This document shows, piece by piece, positions 20,601 to 30,269 of a stretch of DNA of 38,899 bases. Source of the stretch: Darksidea phi (taxonomy: Eukaryota; Ascomycota; Dothideomycetes; Pleosporales; Lentitheciaceae); assembly GCA_030770425.1 (NCBI GenBank), contig JASJFT010000065.1:177048-215946 (forward strand), read 5' to 3'. Positions within the stretch are counted from its first letter, which is position 1, and every line of letters begins with the position of its first letter. The translations under genes were made by a program, and so were the position numbers. The notes beneath the pieces were generated by a model. The model made no database searches. It saw nothing but the letters and a program-made list of their open reading frames with translations, and was not told where the DNA came from.

Positions 20601-22510
20601 GGAGTAGCGGTGGCATTAGGTATCAGAACTAGCTGCTGTCGGGAGGTCGAATGGTGCCCGGCCAATCCATGTTCTCGGAGAAAGCCATCTGCATCGTCGA
20701 CGACGACATGTGCATTGGAGCCGCCGAAGCCGAACGAGTTGACTGAAGCTCTGCGAAGTCCATTCGTCGGCCAAGGTGTTGGACTTTGTGGGAACTAGCA
20801 AAGGATTGTGGTCAGTAAAATGTCTGCCCACGGCATCCAAGGGGCTTTACCTGGATGTAGTCGAGCGCCTCTTGCGGGATCCTGCTGTTCAGATGCTCAA
20901 AGTTGGTGTTCGGAGGAATGGTGCCCTTTTCAAGTACGAGTATCGTTTTTATTAATCCTGCAACCCCGCTTGCACCTTCCAAGTGGCCGATATTGGGCTT
21001 CAATGTGCCGCTGGAAGGTTTTGGTTAGCATGGCCAAGGTTAAAGTCGTTATAGGAGTGGGTGGCTTACATGTACAGTGGATCACTTGGTGAACGACGAG
21101 AACAAAAGACACTGCCGATGGCAGCCGCTTCCAGTGGGTCGCCTACAGGGGTACCGGTGCCTAGGAGGGCGTATGTTAGTCGCACGCTGCATAAGCAGGA
21201 GTGTCGGCATCAATCCGACTGTGCGGTAGCATGGCTCGGCGCCATCAGGTGAAACATTGTGACCTGGCTTCACGCGCATGGAAGAGATGTAGAGAAGCGA
21301 TGGCTCACCATGTGATTCGAAGTATCGCGTCGCCGCGAGATCGAGCCCTGCTTTCTCATATGTCTGTCTGATCAGCCGAGCTTGGCTTAGCTTGTTTGGT
21401 ACGGTGATGCCGGGCGTGTAACCGTCCTGGTTGCTACCGGTAGATCTGATAACGGCACGGATGGTATCGTTATTCGATATCGCATCCGATAGCCGCTTGA
21501 GGACGACAACACCGACACCCTCACCCCTAGCATAGCCGTTGGCTCGCTCGTCAAAACTGTAGCATCTTCCATCGGGGGAGAGAAATCCCATTCGGGTCAT
21601 TGTGATTGGAGCCTCAACGCCGAATAGGACGTTTGTCCCACCCACTACGGCCTACATCCATCACGTAAGATTGAGCTTATTTCCTCGCCCCGGTGCCAAG
21701 ACGAGCTAAAGGGGGGTTGGATAAATGACTTACCATGGATGTTTCTCTAAGGACCAATCCTTGGCAGGCAATATGGAGGGCGATCAAACTGCTGGAGCAG
21801 GCGGTGTCCATAGTGATGCTGGGGCCTGCCAGATCATAGAACCAGCTGATGCGATTGGCGAGCACGGCCGATGACGACCCTGTCGCAGCATACTTGGGTA
21901 TGTCATCGACATGTTTGAGAATGTGGTGCTTGTGGTCATCACACATTGTGCCGGCGTAGACGCCTGTATTCGATCCGCGCAGCGTCTCGAGCGGAATGCC
22001 AGCTACAGCATGATCAGCGGTGACGAGATGACAAGGCACAATGCAGCGGCTGGGGACATACCATTTTCGAAGGCTTGATAGGTTGTTTCAAGCAGCATGC
22101 ATTGCTGTGGGTCCAATGCAGCTGCCTCGGGCGCGGTGATGGAGAAGAAGGACGCATCGAATAGGCTGGGATCTTCTCGGAGAAAGTGTGCGCTGCGGGC
22201 GGCGATCTGGCAATCTCAGCGAAAGCGGGCAACAGAAGACAGCCATTCAGCTCATTCATACCGAGCTGGGCTCCTGCCGGACGGAGCTGGTGAAGGCGTC
22301 TATATCTGCGCGCTCCCTGGGCCACTCTGACGAGGTGCATTTCTTGCTCATCAAAAGGTTCCAGAAGGCCTCCGGGGTCACCGCGTCCCGGGGAAAGCGT
22401 AATGCAAGGCCAACAACAGCAATGGGCTCCATTGCCTGGGGGGCGACAGGCAGGTCGTTCGGCGCGAGCGGTTGGGTCTCGAGGGTTGTACAAGGGATGC
22501 CTCGTGGCAT
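14676..22510 (-). CDS. Highly reducing type I polyketide synthase
   Basis: Nine exons (22510-22262, 22206-22062, 22002-21734, 21651-21309, 21160-21070, 21010-20851, 20794-20200, 20140-15582, 15530-14676) give 2421 aa. KS about 28-450 with Cys200 (DTACSSS), His335 (ESHGTGT) and His375 (NIGHLEG). AT about 575-890 with GQGAQ at 578 and Ser664 in GHSSG. DH about 955-1240 with His993 ([11 protein letters not shown]) and Asp1189 ([10 protein letters not shown]). A methyltransferase-like region about 1290-1480 lacks the glycine-rich SAM motif (ILDLAPEAG instead of an E-x-G-x-G pattern) and is probably inactive. ER about 1700-2020 with [10 protein letters not shown] and GAGATGQ. KR about 2030-2250 with GGFGGLG, Ser2179 and Tyr2192 (QSNYAAGN). 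ACP Ser2372 ([10 protein letters not shown]). The chain ends soon after the ACP: no thioesterase, reductase or condensation domain, so release needs a partner or water. All reductive domains look active, implying a reduced aliphatic chain. Product unknown. Confidence 0.95.
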
Positions 22511-23061
22511 GTCGCAGCAGGAGGACCAGCGCGTTTAGACAAAAGAAGACGGCAAATGAATGAGACGAGAATGTCAGAACGCGATAGCAGAAGAGCAGCA
22601 CGGTGGCCTTGTCATGTTGCAGCTCCGGGGTGTGCATACATACAATATCGCGCAAGCCTACACGGGCCAATGGCAACACGCGCTAGCCAGCTAAGGCACC
22701 GGGGTGTGCGCTGTGGGGGAAGGGCGATAGGCAAGCTCCCGCTCCCGAGCGCGTGGGTGGGCGTCTGCGACCTGCCTTTCCTGGCATAGCGCCAGCGAGG
22801 CTTTGGGGCGCAGCTGAGCGTGGGCCGCTCCTCTTGCAACTCGGTGCCCGTTCAAACCGGTCAGCGCATACAGCATGTCTGCAGGGATGCAGTCTCCTCG
22901 GTGTCCGAGCCGTGATTGTCAGGTGCGGGCACGGCGACGGCGGCAACGAGCAAGAGCTTCAGATCAACCCGCGCGTGGTCTGACTGCGCGTCGGCGCTGT
23001 GCGTCGTAAAACGTCGCGAATGTGATTCTAGGAGAGACTAGCCAAGTCTCGCATATGCGCG
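22511..23061. promoter_or_regulatory. PKS upstream region
   Basis: 551 bases between the PKS start and the stop codon of the 7TM gene, which is transcribed in the same direction. GC-rich, no convincing gene. It contains the palindrome at 22897-22909 described separately and should hold the PKS promoter. No clear TATA box was seen. Confidence 0.45.
22897..22909. promoter_or_regulatory. Palindromic Zn2Cys6-type site upstream of the PKS
   Basis: CTCGG-TGT-CCGAG is a perfect inverted repeat, 387 bp upstream of the PKS ATG. It satisfies CGG-N3-CCG (Zn2Cys6 dimer pattern) and TCG-N5-CGA (the AflR pattern), and its left half completes CCTCGG (22896-22901), the FarA/CTF1 core. Binding is inferred, not shown. 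Confidence 0.35.
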
Positions 23062-24484
23062 TCACGCTCTAGATACGCTAAAATTCGTCGTCACCACTAT
23101 CCCACGCGGCTCCGACGCCACCGATGTCTCCGTGCTCGCCTCCTTCGCCGTCCACGCCATGGCCGTGTGCGCGTCGTTATCCAAGGGCCACTCGTTGGAG
23201 TGCTCATCATGGCCTTCATTCTCTGGCCGGCCCAAGCTTGACAGGTCCGTTCGTGCTACCAGTTCGTCAAACTCTACGTCGGAGACAATCCTCGACGGAC
23301 GCCCATGCCTGGCGATCTGAGACGTCACTGGGTAGCCCGCCCTGCCGTAATGCCGGCTCTTTTCCGACGAGGACCGGAAAACGGAGTGCATCTTGCCCCT
23401 CACCATCGACACCAGCGGCTTCTGCCCCACGTACTTCACGAACTTGGGCACGAAAGGGGCGCACGAGATGAGAAAGCCGATGGCGATTTCGGGCAGGGTC
23501 CACATGCCTAGCCAGCCGATGTTGTAGCTCGTGTCGTGGCTTTTCTTCAGCTGCAGCGCAAAGTAGAGTCGTACGATGGAGGATGCGAAGGCGCTATCCA
23601 GCCCGTTAGTTCATCGGGGTGCAGGTATGCAACTAGCCGGACACTCACAGCAGGGCGATCAGGAAGGCGGCCGAAAGACCAATCTTCCTCCCCAGGGGCA
23701 TGCTCAGACCCCAGACGACGCGTTGCGGGAGAACCAACATCAGCGCGTCCGACACGCTGTTCAATACCGCCGTCGAAATGAGAATGGCGGCACTGTCCAG
23801 ACAGTGCCCGCCCTCGATGGTCGGATCGTAGATTTTGGCCTCGGGCTTGCAGGCAAAGATCAAGAGTAGTGTACAGGTAACGTAGAAGAGCGTGTTCACC
23901 CAGATAAGTATATGCGACATCCAGAAGGTGAAGTTCCGAACACCGGGCGGAGCGAAGAAGCGGAGCATCTGCAGCGTGATGGAGATCTTGAGGGGGAGAA
24001 TGATGACGTTGTACAGCACCGATCCAGCATGGAAGGTCTGGTTGTGCACCGTGTTATTGAGAGATATCAAGAAGGCGCAAAATAGTGGGCATACTCTGAG
24101 GTAGTCGACCAACTCCCTTACGGTGAGGTCCCATTGATGTGCTCCGACCCTCTTCTTTGCGACTAGAAGGGCCACTACGGTGAAGCCGCCGCTATAGGCG
24201 ACCCACGCGAAAAGCAGAAAATCTAAATAGGCCGTTAGTGTCGATAGCGTAGTACGTGTTCGAAGAAGTGGAGGCGCACAGTCTTCTAGCGATATCTGTC
24301 TTGCAATACGCAGCTTGACGAACATACGAACGCTGAACAGTAGGAATATGATGACAAGCAGCGTAATGGCGAGCACGAAGCCCTCGGTCTCGAGACTGGG
24401 CCCATGGCCGATTTGCTGCTGGACATTTGGCGGCGGCCGGAGCGCGGGGCGATCGAGTAGGCGCTCATGTTCTTCTGGAGTCAT
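23062..24484 (-). CDS. Rhodopsin-domain (PTH11-like) seven-helix membrane protein
   Basis: Four exons (24484-24280, 24222-24095, 24037-23649, 23593-23062) give 417 aa. The first two introns are each 57 bp and in frame, so read-through would also stay open. I splice them because the joins restore the family spelling ISLEDYFLLFAWVAY and LR-TFHAGSVLYNVIILPLKISI. About seven hydrophobic helices cover residues 35-290, with the conserved loop LLIFACKPEAKIYD and a Cys in GGHCLD; a polar, Ser/Arg-rich cytoplasmic tail of about 120 residues follows. There is no CFEM domain at the N-terminus. This is the fungal rhodopsin/PTH11-like integral membrane family; most members lack a known ligand and some act in surface sensing. 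It lies between the PKS and the exporter and is co-oriented with the PKS. A signalling or transport role in the cluster is inference. Confidence 0.82.
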
Positions 24485-24907
24485 GGCTACTGGAGAGGGC
24501 CGTTTGCAAGAGAATTACAAGAAGTCGGGCGGCCCGCTGCAGCAACGCGAAGGAGAATAAGATAGGAGCGCCACATAGATATGGGATACGGGACCGACCC
24601 TAGTCGTGTAAGCATCGTAATCATTGTGGTCATTGTAATCATGGAGAATCAGCCGGTTGTGGACCGAGTGGGCCGGCTGTCTCACGCGCGGGCACCTTTC
24701 TAGCCCCCACCGCCACGCGCCACACGTTTGCCAGGGCCGGCGCAAGGGTTGCCGTAAGACCAATTAATATGGCCCTGCGGCGCCGAACGCTTTTCTCGGC
24801 GCTGCGCCTAGCACTCCTTCGCATTCCTTCGCTCCCCTCGCTTTCCCTCGCTCCCCGTGTTCGCTGCTTTGTATTTTCCCACGACGAGCTCGCCCTGCCC
24901 CACGACC
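24485..24907. promoter_or_regulatory. Divergent promoter between 7TM protein and MFS exporter
   Basis: 423 bp separate the two start codons, allowing co-regulation. A palindrome CGGGC-G-GCCCG (24526-24536, pattern CGG-N5-CCG) lies 42 bp upstream of the 7TM start. The half nearest the exporter is pyrimidine-rich with CCTTCGCT/CCCTCGCT words around 24815-24855, typical of a fungal leader. Confidence 0.45.
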
Positions 24908-26796
24908 ATGAAGCAGAAGGACTCGCACGAGGACCGCATTGAGCCGTCCCTGATGCGGCTCACCGTCGACGACGACGAGCACGACCATGCGAATGATGAG
25001 CCCGTTTATTTTACCGGAGCTCGCTTCTATCTGCTCTGGACCTCGTCAGTCGATTCCGCGCCCTTGGCTTCGGCCCAAGACTGGCACTGACACCTGCGCT
25101 GCAGCCTCATCATCTCGCTGTTCCTGGTGAATATCGAGATCCCCATTGTCACCACCTCGGTCGCTACCATCACCGACGACCTTGGCGGCTTCGACCGCGC
25201 GACGTGGATCACATCGTCCTATTTGCTGGGATATGTCGGCGTTTTGATCATTTGGTCCAAGTTGAGCGACATCTTCGGCCGGAAGCTGCTCTATGCCATT
25301 TCGCTCGTTCTCTTCATCGTCTTCTCTGCTGCCTGCGGCGCGGCCCAAACCCTCACTCAGTTGTACGTCGTGGGCCGCTGCACCTCGCAATCAAGGTGTG
25401 GCTGCAGCCATCGATCGCTTGGCTGACTGGGCGCAACAGAATAATCTTCCGAGCATTCCAGGGCGTGGGGGGCGGCGGCAGCTTCGCCATATGCAATGTC
25501 ATCGGCTTCGAGTTGGTTCCCGAAGCCAAGTACGCCGCCATAACTGCCTTTGTCGCCTTCGTATATGCCATCTCCCTCATCACCGGACCCATCGTAGGTG
25601 GCGCCATCAGCAAGAACACCACCTGGCGATGGGTCTTCCTCCTCAACGTGCCCCCGGCTGTCGTGGCGCTGGGCCTCCTGATCATCTTCCTCCCTAACGC
25701 CTTCCCGCACCACGGGCAGCCAGCCTACAACCGCTCTTTCAAGAGCATGTTCTCCAGTAAGAATCTGGCCAGAGTGGATGTCATCGGCGTGCTAGCGATA
25801 TGGCTCGGCGTTCTCGCCCTAGTCGCTGGCTTGGAAGAGGCTGGCATATCACATGGATGGGACTCCGGCTTCGTCATAGCCATGTTGGTCGTGGGCGGGA
25901 TGCTCTTTATCGCCTTCCTTGGGTGGGAATGGTACGTTAGTCAACGACTTGGTATCACCGAGCCCGTTTTTCCATGGCGGTTTGTTACCAACAGAGCCAT
26001 CCTCGGACTGCTCCTGTACGTCTCCACTCTCCCGGTACCATGATTTTAGTCGCTAACACTTGGCTAGATGCGCCCTCTCACAGGGAATGCCGTGGATCGG
26101 AGCAATCTTCCAATTGCCACAGAAGTTCCAGATCGTCCATGCCCAATCGCCCATTGCAGCTGGCGTAAAGACCATCCCGTTCACAGGTGCGGCGCCTATC
26201 GCTTCGGTGACGACGGCCATCATAGCGAAGAAGGGTGTTCCGCCAATCTACCTCGTCTTGTTCGCGTCCATCCTACAGGTGATTGGCTTCGCGCTTCTCG
26301 GGACTCTGACCCCATCGGCGCACATTTCCAAGGCTCAATATGGCTATCAAGTGATTGCTGGCTTCGGGGCCGGTACAAATAGCTCGTTGCTACTCTTGAT
26401 GGCACCTCTATCGGTGAAGCAGCAAAAGGATAAATGTACGTCTTCCTGGGGGAAACTGGAATTTCTCTTGCTAACGGAGACGCTGCAGCTGTGGCCATTG
26501 GCGCATTCAACCAGTTCCGTTTCATGGGTGGTGCAATTGGTCTAGCTATCATCAGCACCGCCATGTCCGGATTCATCAGGCCAAGGCTCGCCCATATCCT
26601 TCCTCCTTCGCAGGTCGACTTGGTGCTAAAATCAGCCGAGGCCGTGTCCAAGCTCAGCGAGCGGGGTCGCAACGAAGCCATTTCGGTGCTTGCCGAGGGC
26701 TACAACCTCCAGTTTAAGATATTGGCGGGGCTCGCCGGCCTGCAGGTCATTGGCACAGTGATGGTGTGGCAGAAGAATCAGATCAAGGCTACGTGA
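24908..26796 (+). CDS. MFS drug efflux transporter, DHA2 type
   Basis: Five exons (24908-25044, 25105-25362, 25440-26015, 26068-26435, 26489-26796; introns 60, 77, 52, 53 bp) give 548 aa. After an acidic 45-residue N-terminus come about fourteen helices. Diagnostic motifs: LSDIFGRK (motif A loop), IIFRAFQGVGGGGSF, then GPIVGG (motif C), and TTWRWVFLLNVPPAVVALG, which is typical of 14-helix DHA2 H+-antiporters. Such carriers export toxic or secondary metabolites, and one next to an HR-PKS is most simply its product exporter or self-protection pump. An in-frame upstream ATG at 24857 would add 17 residues; 24908 is preferred because it sits in a better context and matches usual length. Divergent from the 7TM gene. 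Confidence 0.88.
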
Positions 26797-27218
26797 AGTT
26801 GAGGGCATTAGGAGGAAAGCAACTTAACCCCCGATTGGGGACTACTCACATTCCATGTCCGTTCCATATGCCATTGAGGTGGATATAGATAGGGATGCAG
26901 ACTTTGAACTGAAGCTTTTTATTAGCGCTGATTTGCCTTGGGGGTTTGCGATACGTTGGACTCACCAATTTCGCTATCTTGTTGCAGGGCCTTTATGTGG
27001 AAGCTGGGTTCTTGAAGAGAAATCTTAACTCACCTTTCGTATTCTTTTCGGCCTAATATATAATGCCGCTTTAGTCGCTACGCGATCCGTCTTCTTCTAG
27101 TATAGCGTAAACTAATTCTAGTATAGATATATATTCTAGCTACCTACTTATAATTATACGCTTTAAGGAATAATTTTTAAGTAATATACTTTACGAGCTC
27201 GCTGGTTATATAAATAAC
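26797..27218. repeat. Exporter 3' flank and AT-rich, RIP-like block
   Basis: After the stop codon, sequence is normal until about 27040. From 27041 to 27215 it turns TA-dominated (runs such as AGTATAGATATATATT), with few CA/TG dinucleotides. This is the pattern expected from repeat-induced point mutation of a former repeat copy. Confidence 0.5.
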
Positions 27219-27428
27219 TGTTATGGGCTAGCGTCACGCGTGGTCTGCTAGGCGAGCGAGCCATCTGCCAGTGTAAGCGATCGAGCCAGCGGCAGGGCCT
27301 TCCCCCTATATAGCTAGTTGTTCTGAGAGATTCGTTGATCAGAATAATACGTATCCTTTTGGCGCTGCGGGTGGCCCGCGGCTGCGCGAAGGATAGCCTG
27401 CGGAAGCTCGCTGATGGCCGGAGCGCTA
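27219..27428. repeat. Possible LTR remnant
   Basis: Composition shifts abruptly from the AT-rich block to GC-rich sequence beginning TGTTATGGGCTAGCG. A TATA-like CCTATATAG lies about 90 bp in, as in fungal LTRs. No second copy or target duplication is visible, so the identification is weak. Confidence 0.25.
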
Positions 27429-28160
27429 GCTACGCTTGAGTATCTTATCCTATGGCGTGTTCTTAAATAGCAGTCTTTCCTGACTCTTTTACCTGTCTAT
27501 ATCCATCCAGAAGCTAGTTTAGATAGCCGTGTGGTCCGACCCGTACTCATACTCCTAGATAGAGCACTTGGCCAGTTCGCTCGTCAGCCCCGGCGTTGCT
27601 AGTATTAGGTCGATCGTGGATCTGCGTCCGGCGTCGCTTACAAACGTAATCACTCCCGTCTGCAGGAGGCTCTGAAGCGACAGCTCCGCTATGAGCTCGA
27701 TGATCGGCGCGCTCTGCTCCTGGCTTGCCGTGTTGTCGATATGGCTCCCTCCCCACAGCTGGTTGTGTCGATTGAAGTCGCCTGCAATTACTGCCTCCGT
27801 GTGTGGGTCACGCAGTCGTTCTGCTTCTACTAGTCCTCGGATCGTGTCTAGTCTTGTGCTAAGCTCTTCTAGGTTCTCGTCTTTCGTCCTCCTCGAGCAT
27901 AGGTCTGGTATGTATACGGACACAATGAGGAGCCTCCTCTGCTTGATTTGGGCCACTACCGCCGTAATGTCTGCCGAGTCCACAGCCAGCTGTGTGACTG
28001 CGAGTTCCTTGGACGCCCAGATGCACGATCTGACCGGATAAGGTCCTTGCCGCCTCCCAGAGGGCACAAACTTCGTCCATCACGGGTTCGTGTCATGCAG
28101 CACTACCTCTCCATCCGCAAGAAAGCATCCCGGCTCCTGGCCTAGAATAAAGTGAAAGTC
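27429..28160 (-). pseudogene. LINE (Tad-like) endonuclease domain fragment
   Basis: On the minus strand an APE-type endonuclease/exonuclease/phosphatase domain can be followed from about 28160 (ILGQEPG, the catalytic Glu motif) through VSVYIPD, AGDFNRHNQLWGG, STIDLILATPG to GSDHTAI (the Ser-Asp-His motif) and then LLFKNTP...DKIL. In-frame stops occur near 28067 (TGA after DTNP), after ELAKCSI (TAG) and further on, so it is dead. No reverse transcriptase follows: the 3' part is missing, and the 5' side stops at the 113-bp hairpin. This is the endonuclease of a non-LTR retrotransposon of the kind common in filamentous ascomycetes (Tad1 clade by resemblance). Confidence 0.75.
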
Positions 28161-28164
28161 TGCA

Positions 28165-28277
28165 ATGCAGGAGGCGGAAGCGTACATCGGTTATTGCACC
28201 AATCAGCAATGTGGCACAGTGACTGTGCCGCATTGCTGATTGGTGCAATAACCGACGTACACCTCCGCCTCCTGCAT
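28165..28277. repeat. 113-bp near-perfect inverted repeat (MITE-like hairpin)
   Basis: Two 56-bp arms meet at base 28221. Left arm begins ATGCAGGAGGCGG and the right arm ends CCGCCTCCTGCAT. Only four mismatches are seen between arms (near 28179, 28181, 28186 and 28212), all transitions. The loop is a single base. Pairing stops sharply beyond both ends. No transposase and no clear target-site duplication were seen. Candidates are a foldback/MITE-type element or a hairpin-RNA source. Confidence 0.85.
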
Positions 28278-29722
28278 GGGATACGTTTCGATTCGACATC
28301 AACCGGCCGACATTGATAGGTCTGGAAACGAAAATTTCCCCGGATTTTGGGGCAATAATATCCCTAGATGGCTCCTATCCGGCACTGTTGGTGGATGCCG
28401 GCAATATCACCTTTGCTTCGGGGGCCGGTGATTGGCGCGCTTCGTTCCAGTTGAGGAAAATGCGAGGTCGGTTAGGAGAAGTGCCGCGGTTAGAGGCGCT
28501 TGGCGACATGTGAGTCTTAACGGGTTTTGGAAGTCGAAACAAGTCCTCGTTCGGTTCGTGGGCATTTGGGCCCCGGAAATCACAATACTCTTTCGGCTTT
28601 GGTACCTTCGGCAAACTTGTTTATTCTGGGGGAGTTAGGAACTTGGCTCGCCGATCTTGGTACCGCGTGGTGGGTGTTGCACGGAATAGCTAGGGTGCTA
28701 GGAGAGGGGGTTGTTATCAATACAAGGTACCTATATGGTAACCAGGCAGGAGCAAATAATAGGGATATCATGTTGATTGGAATTCCGTTGTTCGAGGGAT
28801 ACTCGCGCTGGGTTAATATCGTCAAGTGACGGCCATGTGGCGATACCATATTGGAGGTATGATGGCGATAGACCATAGGGACACCTTTGTGGGAAACAGT
28901 GGTGCCCAACGTTGGAGCGCTTCTAGTGCAATGGGCCAACAAGACGGCGGCCATGGTCACCAACAGTCTTGCCTTCCTCGGACTTCTCCTAGGTGAGCCA
29001 GCGTGCTGCTTCCGCGTTAAATTCTGCCATCATCTCACAGGGAAAGCCGGTAAAACTAACAGATTTTACGGGAATTATGGCATCAAAGCATGAGATATCC
29101 AGGTACACAAGACTAGAGAATGTCAACATCAACACCCCGACCTCGCCATCTGTGGCGTGTAAGTCGAAACATCGGTTAGGAGTTTAGCGCTTAGGCGGCC
29201 CGATAGGGATCATATAATCTGTGTTATAGTAGGTACCCCTCCTTAAACGCCTTTACGGCAGACCTATTAGCATTACAGCATCAGTACCGCTACAGCACGA
29301 CATCGAATCGGAGAAAACTAGTTGTCGGAACGAGTAGACACTCTTCCGGCCCAACCAGCGATATCCCTAGAAAGTGTGGCAGCTTCCCTAGGTCGAGACC
29401 AGACCAACAACAATAGCTTCCTTTCATTTTGGGGTTAGAACGGCGTCTCACCGCTCCGCTCCATGTTGCTTTGGATCCTCGCCCCGGAATTCCTTCGCTT
29501 TGTCCACCACTAAGATCGCAGCTCCAATATTTAACGTTACATGGTCCGTTCCTCGGCAACCGCTACTTTCCACAGACATGCGTGGTTGGTGGCTTCCACT
29601 GTACTACTGTACGATAAAGTGTCTGAGATCTGGGGGATCATCGTTTAGGGTGCGGGGATTTTGGGAAGGGGCGCAGTGCAGTGCGGTTTGAGACATGGAG
29701 ATGTGGTTCTTTGGGGGTCATG
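28278..29722. other. Gene-poor region with unrecognised open frames
   Basis: About 1.4 kb. A plus frame at 28313-28513 (66 codons) reads like protein (SYPALLVDAGNITFASGAGDW) and adjoining frames at 28527-28829 and 28887-29093 are hydrophobic, but I could not join them by splice sites into one gene or name a family. It may be a decayed membrane-protein gene. Nothing recognisable from 29200 to 29700. Confidence 0.35.
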
Positions 29723-29787
29723 ATCGCTACGACAATCGCTACGACAATCTCTATATCACAGTGAGTTATCACAGTGAATCACAGTGA
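29723..29787 (+). repeat. Two short tandem repeat families upstream of the LPMO gene
   Basis: ATCGCTACGACA occurs twice head to tail (29723-29746), followed after 8 bp by three copies of ATCACAGTGA (29755, 29768, 29778). They lie about 480-550 bp upstream of the LPMO start codon and could be slippage products or clustered protein-binding sites. Confidence 0.7.
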
Positions 29788-30269
29788 GGGAAAGAAGTGA
29801 GAACTGCGGTTGATTGTAAGAGCTCTGTATGAGAGCAGCTTATATAGAACCAGGCGTAGCAGCCAGGAGCAGTCATGTTTTGATCCGGTGTGTGAGCCAG
29901 CCTGATACCCCACGATCCCACCTAAATTAGCCCGACCAATACCCCAGATTGGTGGCCTAATACGGTACATCGGTTTCGTTATTTGGATAATTGATCCCAG
30001 AGGATTGACTTGAAGTAAACGCTGACCTAGGTAGATTGCGAATAGATTGTGCTATCTTGCATCTTGCCCCATGGATAGAAGCCGTCAATGGTGAATCCAT
30101 AGTGTTTGCCATCCAATCTGTCGTTTTTCAAGCTCACTCAACAGGTTCGCCAAAACTATAAGAGCCTCTTACACCAACAAGTATTCCGTAGAACACCACA
30201 ATCCATTTCTCTCCTTCCCTTCGCTCAACAGTCACGGGCATCCACAAGATTCGTGTAGCCGGATTCAAG
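29788..30269. promoter_or_regulatory. LPMO upstream region with TATA box
   Basis: No gene recognised. TATAAG at 30157-30162, 107 bp before the ATG, is followed by a CA/CT-rich leader (30170-30260), consistent with a regulated secreted-enzyme promoter. Confidence 0.5.

Noticed and set aside
22014..22679. 221-codon minus-strand frame overlapping the PKS start
   Set aside because: It is a shifted reading of the PKS first exons and introns; the KS motifs are only recovered with the spliced model.
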